Assembly (NCBI GenBank): GCA_964017195.1
Contig: OZ024890.1
Coordinates: 20,593,701-20,657,700 of the forward strand
Direction of reading: 5' to 3'
DNA: 64,000 nt
Source: Siderastrea radians
Taxonomy: Eukaryota > Cnidaria > Anthozoa > Scleractinia > Rhizangiidae
Each line of letters opens with the position of its first letter. Within the stretch, counting starts at the first letter, position 1. Below are positions 23,801-35,800 of this stretch, in pieces. A program made the position numbers and the translations under genes. The notes below the pieces were generated by a model. It made no database searches. It saw only the letters and a list, made by a program, of their open reading frames with translations, and was not told the DNA's origin.

Positions 23801-26800
23801 AAATTCGCTGTCAAGCATCTGCAACCACAAGCAATTTTGGTCGTCAAGAAGAGTGCATACAGTGACAATACTGTGGTGTGAGCCCATGCAGCCGAGAACA
23901 AGCTACGATATAACGATGTACCAAGGAACTCGTAAAATTACATCGTTATATTGGGGTATCGTTATAAACGAATCCCCAATATAACGATCATTACAACACA
24001 GGCACGCTTTAAGTGTGTACCCACATTTTGTGGGTCGATTATTATTCATATATTCACGCTATTGTTCTTTCTCATTGAATATTCATAACTCACGGACCGA
24101 TTACTTTCCGAAGTTGTGGCTGGCTACTGCATGAGCGCAAACGCTTTGATATTAGGTGCGATATTTTTGCTTTGTTTTAGGATTTCTGCTTGATTGATTT
24201 TTTTAAACCCTATTGTTGCGCCATATTAATTTATTCGTAAGAAAGGTCTGGAAAAGCTCAAAGAATGCATGTGGAAAGGCGCCGGAAAAGGCTGAGAAAT
24301 TGACATTAACGCAATGCGTCTGCAAATGTCAGACACCGCAAAAACACTCGCAAACATTCTAGTTTCTGGAATGATTTTCATCAATAAATTTGCTCCTTTT
24401 ATTCATTCCAGTGTTCACTTGAATCTAAGCTACGATTTTTGACGTCTCGCTTTGTTAAAATCATACCGCTTTGATGAGTCTAAGTGAATATAAAGCCATG
24501 GAACCGGAAGCCCGCTCGATTATTTATAAAAACACTCTGTCGATCGATTGCTAGCTGTTGGAAGTCGGCCCGTTTTTCGTAGTCGATTCACCGAATTAAA
24601 CGTAGACATTCGTAAGCAAGAAGAAAATAAAATGAGTGTGTTGGATTGTGAATTCCGTGTACCCTTTCGTTTGTCATTTACTGTTCCCTTAGATGTTTTC
24701 CTTTGTCTTTTAGCTTTTCGATCGACGGGCAGGACAGGTCGAGTATAAACGTCACGGCAAGGAATCAAACGCGATTTCTATTGGTCAGATCCATGTGGTT
24801 GCTGTGACGACCAACAATTCTTTGTCACGGATGAGCATCACGGATCACAACAACGCGAGTTAAGCGGAGCTGAATCGAGCGAATTTAAGTGTAGTTACAA
24901 GCGTTTTTTAAGCGAAATCTCAAAATTGTCAATGACATTTCATCTTTTCAGAAGTATCACGGCTCACAGCTAATAAATTAGGTAACGCGACGGTCAAGTG
25001 TGTTTACAGTGTTGAGAATAAGTGAGTAGCCACGCGAAGGACTTTGTTATTTATAAGCCCGCGCAAGGGTTTGTATTTGCATAAGAATATATCGGCTGTT
25101 GTTTTGACAAGCGCACGGTCAATCAAATCCAAACAAACTTTTATGTATTTCTTTGTCGTTTAATAGTATCTGATTGTTAATCTTAAATAAACTAATCCAA
25201 CGAAAAGCTTAGCGATCGGTCGGTAACAAATCACTTCAAATAATTTTTTTTCGTTTACAAATCGACTTCCACCTCGCAAACGAGAGCAAAATTCATTCAA
25301 ACGTGACCGAAGACATGTCGCCGCCGTTCGCACTGGCGGCGGCAAATTGCGTTGTAATTGGCAAAACAAAGCGGTTCTCCGGTAATACTGAACCAAAAAT
25401 TTCGTTTAAACGCTCATTTTCAAGCTTGTAAAATGCATATCAATAATAAACCGATATTACCTTTGCCGCTTATAAGCGAAACGATTTTCGGTGGAAAGAG
25501 ATGAAAACGCGAGGTGACATTTTTTTCGCAATCACCACGCTTCACAGAACAAAAGGATACGCACTTGAGGGACAATAATTAAGCTCCATTGTTGAATTCT
25601 TTTGAAATACATCCACTGAATCGCCGCCCAAAAGTCACAAGTCCTATTCATTCGTCTGGGCCCAATAATTCCGAAGATACTCAGCCCTTTCATCGGAGCA
25701 AACTCGACAATAACTCGAAGCTTGCCGACAGGTAAATTAACGAGCCTTCCGTGTCAATTAGCCAGCGGTATACCCCATTTCTGAACAACACAAATAAAGC
25801 GTGCCTGTGTTGTAATGATATTGGAGAAAAACAATCACAATTATCGTTATATCGGGGTATGGGTGATAAATATTTTTTCATGCACAATTAATATACATAC
25901 ATACTGTATGACTTTTATCTTAACGCCTATATCGTTTTATTTAAGCTGACTGTAATAGTTATAATTGAAATTGATCATATGTATGATACAAGGGTGTAAT
26001 GCAACCTGTGACCGTGACACGGCAAAATAAACAACAACAGTATGGTGTAATAGGGGGGACGCAGCCCTGTGGCAGGTTATTAGCGACTTCGAGTTATGCG
26101 CACCAAGTAAAGCCTCACTTATCCCCCCACACCATGGGGGTTAGGACAAGAGTATTGGCAGAGCCTTTCTTATCTCCCCAGCGCCACAAGGGCTGGATCG
26201 GTCAAGATTAAGGCAAAGGTATAAAATGGCAAGACACAAGCAATGCCAAAAGCTTGGGGGAAGTCGCAACGCAGATTTAACCGAACCACAAGGAGTGACC
26301 CCAGTTTAATGAACAAAACCAACAAAATGACCCTTCTCCAAAGGAAGGGAGGGTGGGTAAACGAAATTGTTACAAATGTTGCTTTCGTGCAAGACTGTCA
26401 AGGTAATGCACTTGGATAATGTTTTGCTGCTTATATAGCAAGACAGTGTCTCAGAGTTCGGCCAATAGATAAAGTTGTACTATAAGCAAAGTAGACACAA
26501 CGAGGCGAACTACTAGCGATGAATAGAGCTAACAAAATAAGAACCAATGCGAACAAGGCTAGACTACGAAAAACGAGGTATCAGTCATGATTTTAGACAT
26601 GAAAGACTTTTATTCTAGCTACATGAATAGGGAGTATTCATTTATGAATAAAGCCTTCATTGCTATTTGTTTTTGGCAAAGCCTGCCTGACCGACCACCC
26701 CTAGGGTGTCACGTTCCATTAACTGCGTTTTACCGCTTGGTAAAAGCGGAATTAATGTCACTGTTCCGCATAATATAATTTAACAATGATACAAGGATGT

Positions 26801-29800
26801 AATGCAACCTGTGACCGTGACACGGCAAAATAAACAACAACAGTATGGTGTAATAGGGGGGACGCAGCCCTGTGGCAGGTTATTAGCGACTTTGAGTTAT
26901 GTGCACCAAGTAAAGCCTCACTTAATACCTCACCATCGCAATCTGTGGTGAGGTTAAATCTAAGGCTAAAACTATTTGCCTCCTGATAGGTAAACTCGCT
27001 ACAGCAAAGAAAGGCAAAAAAGGCAAGTGTAAAGGCGGCCCAGATCATGGAGAAATCCCTGAGCCCCAGACAACTTTTTAAGATAGGGCGAATAGCTAAC
27101 AAAACCCTGGGGGTAACCGGCTGCCGCCGGATCCGAGGGGATCCCTGGTAACGCAGAATGCCCCGTAAGATTTTTCTAAGGAGTAGCCGACCTTGTAAGT
27201 GGTCCTCATATCCGGAAACAATGTGTAGATTGCGGACCGCTGCGAAGTAGATCTTAATGGTGCTTTGGCGAACTGTGCGAGCAAGAAAGGATGCAATATA
27301 AATGAGGGTACCCTCTGATGCTGGAAGAATGTCCCCTGTCGGAGTCGTGAGTCTATTCATGAGACAGAATTGAATGAAACGTTTTTCACCAGAGGTATAG
27401 GTACGGTTTGTGTTCCATGATAAGGACCAGTTAGCATACTTAAGGACTTCATCCTTCAGAGGGTCATTAAGGAAGGCGGGATGATACAGGGACTCTGGTC
27501 GGCGTTGAGAGCGAGTTCCTGGAAGTGCTGGACCTGAAAACGGGAGAGGGCATCAGCAATGCCATTGGAAGTTCCCGGGACGTGACAGGCCCAAACTAGA
27601 AAATTATATTTCATTGATATTAGCACTAAGAAACGAACCAAATCCATTACCCGGGGGGCTTTAGAGTGGCCTGAGTTAATGATAACAACAACACTCTCAT
27701 TGTCGCACCAAAATTGAAGGCGTTTGCTACAAAAATGGGGATACCAGAGCGCGCAAGCGATGACAATAGGAAAATGTTCTTGCCATTCGATACTAATCCC
27801 CTTGTGCTTGTCAATGAGCAAATGAGGGGGCCACCTCCCTTGAAACCATTTGCCATTTAAATAACCCCCGAACCCAACGGTGCTGGCGGCATCAGTGTAG
27901 AGTTCAAGGTCAGGGGAAGTGGTGACAAAGGATTCTAGAAAAAAGGAGCGACCATTCCATTTAGTGAGAAAAGCTTTCCACGTGGTGATATCCCAGGAGA
28001 ATTCCTTGTTTAAGCGGATTTGTCTTTGGCAAAGCCTGCCTGACCTACCACCCCTAGGGCGACATGTTCCATTAACTGCGTTTTACCGCTTGGTAAAAGC
28101 AGAAGTAAATATGCGAAACGAAACTTTTATGTTGATCTACAGAAGCAATAGGACGAGAATACGTGCAGGAATGTACGGGTAACATAACACGACTCTAAGA
28201 ATAAGTTAAAACTTTAAGCGCGAAAACAGAACAACAAAAAAACGAAACAGGATAAAAAACAATACGACAATTAAGAACAATAAATATTGAAAAGAAATCT
28301 CTCGTGGCTACAAAGTCAACAGACGGATTTCACCGAACACTGTAAACTCAGCAAACAACCAATTCAACAAACTCCACCAACTCTACTAGCAATTGTTTTA
28401 GACGATCTTAACTCTTTCACCATTATTTTTATTTTCATCTATGAGCCAACTCATCGGTATATTCTTCCGAAAGCTTAAACTTTCGACCCTGTAAACTCTG
28501 TTGGCTTTACTCAAAAGGTTTACCATTTTTTTGCAAATGAATATATGATATTTGTTAAGTTTTTGGGTAAAGGGGTGCCTTGTTAAAGCTTGCACCATAT
28601 TAAGAGGGGCTCTGTCACCGTAATTTTCAAGTCCGGTTTTCAGTAGAAGAATGCTCTGAAAAATATTTCATATATCTTTTCTCGTACACGAAACGCTCCT
28701 AGAACATTAACAGAATTAAAGGAATATATCTCTTTTAGCTTTTTATAGCAATCTTAAAAATTGTTTACGGTGCCCCTTTAAGGCTAGCGATTCTTTTTAG
28801 CATATGAAATGGCCACCAAAACGCGCTCGTTAGTGAAAGAGATGGAATTTTGACTAACTTAACCAGGGCAACTGAAGGCACATAAAAAGTCGTGATTACG
28901 AAAATTCCATGGGGAAACGGTGTTTGCCTGTGGAGAATACACAGCGGAAGTTTTGCTTATTAAGTCGTCGAGTTGGTCGAGCTGGTCGAACCGTTGTACG
29001 TCCGTCTAGTTGTTGCGTCAAATCGTGCAATGAAGGAACAGGAAAACTGAGAAATTTTAAGCCAACAAACTAGAGTAACAAGTAAGAGACAGATCACAAC
29101 ACATCACATCACAACACAAGACAACACAGCACAATAAAAGACAACACAACGACACAACGTGGCGCAACACAACCAGTCGAGGTAACGTTGAGTTCGACCA
29201 AAAACTCCCGAAAAAAATTGGTCAAAAAACGTTGCACATTTGCAGTATAAAGGAAAATACGCATAAACTGTTGACAGATACATTAAAGTCAAAAAAGGAA
29301 ACGTCTTGGGTTGGTTGAAGTGTCTGTCATTCCTTTCCGGTTGTGTGATGATTGATTTTATCGTTAGATCAGGGTTAATTTTACGTTTGGGCTGCTAAAA
29401 TGTGATCGTTATATCGGGGATATCGTCATACCGTGGATCGTTAAATCAGGATTTTGTTCCATACATTTTACTGTTAAGAGTAATATTGGCCGGGCTGAAA
29501 AATGTTAAACGTTATATCAGGAATATTGTTATATCAAAGATCGTTATATCGGGGTTCCACTGTAAAAGATGAACGTTTTCGCGCAACATGACGACAAAAA
29601 TAACAGCTACAAGGAGGCTTAATTAACAGTAAGCATCACTGCAAAAGAACAGCTTGAAGAACCTTATCATCATTGAAAACATTACAAACATCAACATCTT
29701 CACTGAAGGCCAAGAATGATAAGATTTTCCAGCTGCGAAACGAAAGTTAAATAAGTTTTTACTGTTAGATCAGTAAAATATTGTTAATGGAACGTGACAC

Positions 29801-32800
29801 TCATTCTCAGTGAGCCTTTCATGGCGAGTTCGCTATCAATAGAACTACTATGCAGTTGGGATCCCAAGGTCACTAAAATCAATAGCTTCGTTGTAGCTAG
29901 ACCTACAACATTATGGCTTTGTTTCTAGTTAGCACTTTCGAACGTTTTATTGCATTGGTCGATAGCATTAAGGACCTATTCATAACTAAGATAGTACACG
30001 TGTAAGGCCAAGCTGTTGTATAGTACAGCCTTAACTACTGGCTACGTTAGCAGACACTGTCTAGCTATAAAAGTTCAAGCAACCTATATATTTCAAGGTT
30101 CAATTTGCAATTCTCTTGTGCAGTGCAGCCAGTGTTTTGTCAATTGTTTTACTTTGTTTCGCATATCACACGCTTATTTATAGCCTATTGCAGTTGTACT
30201 ACGTTCCTCAGGAACAGTGACATTAATGATGCCAAATGAAAGGTAACTCTATCTGAAAATATCCGTAAATAGAACATGCAAATTTGGTACACCAAAATCT
30301 GACACAAAATGTTGTTTTACCTTGGCAGCGTAACTTAGCGATTCTTACTCAACATTTATTTCTCAAGAGAACTTGTATTTTGTCAACTACTCGAATTATA
30401 AATTGAAGTGTTGCTGTTTCGTCACGATAATGAAGCAGAATTGGACATAGATAAAATTTATGACGATATGCATGCACAATAGCATTTGACATGCGACGTA
30501 ACTTCTGCTCATATAAGCGAATTTACCAGAAAATGCAAGTAACCATCAAAATTTGGATTCTTAAACTATAGTTTAGCTAATTTTTCGCTTTAAACATGAA
30601 ATAGAAATATTTCCAGGGGGTGTAGGAAAAAATTGGAATTTCCGGAGTGTGGGAGGGGTATAGTTTGTGGGCCATTTTTGGAAAATCCAGAGGGGAGGGG
30701 GGGGTCATATGAAAAATTCCTTCCGTGGGTGGGGTAAGGATATTTTCTGGAACCACACAAATTAAAATTAGCACAAACTGACAGTGCACCCTAATCAAAA
30801 CACTTCAGGAAGCAAAAAGAAACTGCAGTTGCAACAGCTTTCAAAATTTGTCTGGCAGTCTTTGTTTCTACTGCCCACAGTTAGGTATTTCCTGTTCAGG
30901 CACCCAGCTTTGCAGACTATGGCACCAGCCTATCACTCTTATTGTGCAGTGGCCACTACAAGAAGGCTCACAATATCAAAACTTAGCGCAATCTTTCTCA
31001 GTGCGATTACAATGTTATACATTGTCCTACTATTACTTCTCATTGATAGATTTCCGTTCACACACATTACAAAAGGATCAACTAACCTTCCTTCCACCCC
31101 ACTCAATAATCCGTTTCACCTCACCGTCAGCCAGCTGCCTGTTTGTCATGTTGTCAATCACATTACTTAGAAGCCATGGAAACTTGGTAGCAGCACTGAA
31201 CTCTATCAGCTCATCAACACCAAAATCTGCCAAAATATGTCAACAACACAATATTTTGTGGACACATACACCAATGTACATCACCAATATTATTTTACCC
31301 ATTCCACATGCAGGATATTTTGAAACTCAAAATTTTCCTGCTTCCAACATGTCAAAGTTTCAAAGCTGGTAGAGCAATGTACTAACATCATGGAGGTCAT
31401 GGGTTTGAATCCCATTGTAGCCTTAAAACCTCTTTTTAGGTTTGAAAGCAATTAGTACACTTAAATTGCTACAAACTGCAAAGACCATTATTCCCCTCAT
31501 TTGAGATATTTCAACACAGTCTGCTGTCGATGAACAGTGATGACCCCCTTTACAGTAAAAACAGGAGAAGAGTTTTTTCCAAGGGTGCAAAAAAAAAATA
31601 ATTGCAGATCTGAAGTTTATCCTTGCAAATTTGATTGTGTAGTTCCAGAAAATATCCATACCCCCCACGGAAGGGATTTGCCCCATGACCCCCCCCCCCT
31701 CACCCCTCTGGAAATTCCAATTTAGCTTCACACATATATTTGCTTTAAATTATTGGGCCTTTGAGACCCCCCCAGCCTCCCTGGAATTACCAATCCCTTC
31801 TGTGGGGGGAGTATGGATATTTTCTGGAACTACACATTTCATTTATTTTTTGAAATTCTCCTTACAATGATACATCTTTCAAATGAAGAATTCAATACGG
31901 AAAATAAAACTCTATCACATTGCTGAATTTTTGTTGGCTAAATGAATTATCTACTGTATCAGGCACAACAGAATTTGAGACAAATTAACAAATTGCTATT
32001 TATTCAAATAATACTAGCAATAATGTGGTCTTAAAACTTACCAAAGTCGTGATTACCAAACACAGCAATGTTCACTTTCAGTGTATTCAAAATTGGAATC
32101 ATTTGTTTGCCCCCAGTCACACTGCTCACTGATGAGAAACCAAACAATTGGCCATTAAAAGCAGGGTTCAAATAAAAGTTACTTTCTAGCCAGGAGGAAG
32201 AGTGGGGGAAATAATCACACACATAGTCTACACATGGATGTGCTGCCCAACACGGTACAGTCTTTTACATAAGGATGTGCCGCCCAACACTGAGGGTAAG
32301 GTCTTTTATCTGTCATAAATGGGTTTTGGGTTTTTCACTTAACACTGTCATATCCAGGCCCGTAGGCAGGGTATAATTACAAAGCAACAAAGGACTTCTA
32401 CAATATAGAAGTCCATTGTTACCAGGAAACGATCCAGGAAATATGTTCCCTATATTCTCTGACATTTTCAAGAGTCTGACCTTACACTCGACATTGCCAA
32501 CCACAGATCATTATAGATCAAACTTTTTCAACTCAAGCCATAATCAAGTTAGGGGAAGTGCGACATGTTTGGGTCAAGTTTACGCTTTAACATCCTGGCC
32601 AGCACACCCTAACCAAACTTGGGTTCAGAAGCTCATGCTTCCGGAATTCCAGCTTGATATTTCAAGCTGTTCTTGCCCCACGCACTTTTTTGCTGACATG
32701 GGTGTCTTACTTTAGTGTGGGTTATATATATTTTATTGCAAATAGCTGGCTGCCTGTCTGACAAATGACCCCCAAAAGTAAATTGTCAGACACCTAAATC

Positions 32801-35800
32801 TACTTGTCCCAGTTAACTGGTGGACTTTCCTGAGTGGTGTAGAAGTCCTTTCATCACCAGAGCCACCTAACCCTCTTACCCAGCTGCCTGGGTATAAGAT
32901 GCCTCTGGCTGAGAGGGCCAGGCAGCTCTGGGGACAAGAATGAAAAAGTAAATAAATAATATTATAATATCGTATAAAATATAATATATTATTAAAAACT
33001 GGACTACGTATATTGGAGTTCTATAACTTTGATTGGCTGAACGAAGCTAGGATATCAGCTCTGGTCAATGAACACTCAACAACAAAATGAACAAAGTGAG
33101 CTGAAAGTTTTTTCCTCGCGAGCAACCCGGCAAGAAAAATGGATGAGAAAAATCACTTGACAGTGAATTCAAATTAAGCAGAATTTCCAACAGCGTCACT
33201 AAGACACAAATCAAAACTATTCCGTAGTGCTTGATTTCTTAAAACAACAAGAAACTGTGCAGAAATAGAAATTTTAAGCGCATTACAATTAATTTCTTTC
33301 ATCGATTGTCACCTCGATCATTAAAATTGAACAAACGGTAGGTTTAATCAGGAAGGCTTTCCACTTCAAAATATCAAGACAAGACAAAATAAAACACAAT
33401 GAAATGGGGCAGAAGCATATAATAAAAACAATCACAGATTCATGACGAGTTGGTGCGAAAATCATGAAGCAATCTAAACAAGTACTAAACATACTACCAA
33501 GAAGGAAGGAAGGCAAAATTTTTTTGGCTATAGCACGCAAAATTGACACTGGTTTACCTGCACTCATTGTAGCTCTGTGTTCCAACAGGTCCACATGTTC
33601 AGAGAGAAATTGGATGCCATGTAAACGGAGCCATGGAATCGCTTTCCCAGTTGTTTGAGTGTTGTTTTTACCATTTCGTCCGCAACCTCTAAACTGAGAA
33701 CAACTGCATTTTGTGCCTTGTGTTTAACAAACTATGATGGTGAATTCTAATGTTCCTCGGTACAGTAATCTTGTTTCTGAGCTGCATAGAAATTACCTCT
33801 TCAAGTTCAAATTAGTTCTACCTTCAGTTTGATCAAACAGGCACATGATGGCTCCGTTGTGCAAACGGATTACAAACTTGTTCCATTTCAACTCCAGCAG
33901 CTAATATGGTGAAATCGTACAGCTTCATTCCGCTTTGAACGATGATTACAACAATGTTTCAAGAAAAATCAAACACGTACCATATTTCAGAGCCAATAAT
34001 TAGAAGATTTTTTTCCAAAACTTGTGCCGCTTCGATCAGACACTTTCAAGCAGTTTCATTGATTCATTCAGCTTTGCAATGAAATGCTGCAACACTTCGC
34101 AAAGTTTTGGCGCTTTTTTTGCTCAGTCATGTGATCGATTCTTGTTCCCTTTTTATCTCTCTCATCTCTTTTCTCATTTTTTTTCCCTTTCTTTCTTGAT
34201 TTGTTTTTTTTAATGTGGTTAACTTTTTAATAAAACAATTATTCTACTCGGGCTTGCTGGATATCAAATGATTATAACCAACTCGGCGCTACACTCCTCG
34301 TTGGTTATCTATCATTCGATATCCAGCGCACCTTCGTAGAATAATTTTTAAATATAATATAATATAATATAATACAATACAATACAATATATATAATATA
34401 ATATAACATAATATAAAAGTAGCAAAATGTGGGTAAATTAGGTAAAGCCGTTACACAAGTAGACACAAGTCGGCAACTTACACTGACTTCCATTTCGCCA
34501 TTGACTATGAGCAGTCTCTCTTTCCACTCGGGATAGTCAAGGAAAACGAACAAGCAAGCAAGCGTAAAATCGCCTGCCACATTGAAACATGGCGTGCCGT
34601 GTCCTCTCATTTGTTCGTTTCCCTTGACTATCCCTGAGCAGGAAAGAGAGACTGCTCATAGTCTAATTTCACCACTACTTCAGTTTCTTGTGATAACTTT
34701 GATGCGCTGCATTCCTTTGTTATTTCACGTTCAAACTCAAGTTTTTCAGCCTTTGGCCACCCAAAGTCAATATTGTTTCTTTAGTATGGGTGTCTGCACA
34801 AGGCAACTTTCAAATGTTTTTTTTTTTCATCTTGCATCTACTTGCAAGTCTGTCTGGCCACCCATCAGAAATCTCTCTACCCAAGCTTGAATTTCAGAAC
34901 TTGCATTGACTTAGTTGGCTTCCATTTAGACAGCCTAATTCTGCACACACTTATGTTCAACTGAACCTCATTGATGACAAAGGATCACAAACGGTTTTTA
35001 AACATGTTCTCAGAGCACATTTTCCATTTTAAAACGTTAATCTCTTTTATCTTTCTATTCAACATGGAGGGGCACCATGCACACCACTGCAAACTGAGAA
35101 TTTTTCTTTATAAATGATACACCTGCACCAAACATCTTGGTGAGATGGTGCTAAGTACCAATGAAGTAGAAGACTTAAGTAGAAGTCAGTGCTTTTGTTG
35201 CGGGAGGCCTATGTTACAGAGGTAAAGTTTATCTGAAGAACTCAGTGGGGTCCCCTGTTCCCTTCTTTAGAGGGTATAAAGGACCCTGACCTGTCAGTCA
35301 AGAAATGTTTAATGCACCTATCATTGTGATAAGTGGAGTGACGACTGGCTGAAATGAATTAAAAGAAGAAATGATCTCAAGTCATTATTACTCAGAAAAA
35401 ATTTGAGTCCTCCCAACGGGAGTCGAACCTATGACCTTCCAGGTGCCGGTTGGATGCTCTAACCACTGAGCTATGGGGGACTCGTGGTGAGCGAGGCCAT
35501 ATAACTAGGTTCATATGTGACACAGGCCTGCTAATTGCAAGGCTCAGTAATATCAAATGTGATAAATGTAAATGTGATAAGTGGAGTGATGACTGGCTGA
35601 AATGAACTAAAAGAAGAAATGTTCTCAAGTCATTATTACTCAGAAAAAATCTGAGTCTTCCCAATGGGAGTCGAACCGATGACCTTCCAGGTGACAGTGG
35701 GATGCTCTAACCACTGAGCTATGGGGGAACCGTGGTGAGCGAGGCTACATGTATACAACTAGGTTATTATCTGACACAGGCCGGCACCTGGACAGTAATG

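Larger units (their letters stand above)
25985..28108 (-). mobile_element. Deleted DIRS/Ngaro-like tyrosine-recombinase retrotransposon
   Basis: Read on the minus strand the order is A1 (28108-28019), an RNase H frame, a tyrosine recombinase frame, B1 (26924-26788), A2 (26758-26667), a 540-bp spacer, B2 (26121-25985). A1/A2 and B1/B2 are near-identical direct repeats. This split direct repeat order is the hallmark of the Ngaro/PAT branch of DIRS elements (established knowledge). Reverse transcriptase is absent: the open frame enters RNase H straight from A1, and the recombinase stops at B1, so this is an internally deleted copy. Confidence 0.78.
28109..31086. other. Rest of intron 3
   Basis: Noncoding as far as I can see. 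Contains an (ACAAC)-like low-complexity patch at 29095-29175, the pogo-like end at 29380-29574, and a foldback-family copy at ~30608-30760. Confidence 0.5.

Noticed and set aside
30784..31372. Plus-strand frames of 128 and 174 aa
   Set aside because: Antisense to exon 3 of the nucleotidase-like gene; no recognisable domain.
35408..35728. Two tRNA genes on the minus strand
   Set aside because: Boxes A and B are good but the acceptor stem is mismatched and the unit continues into a repeated SINE body.
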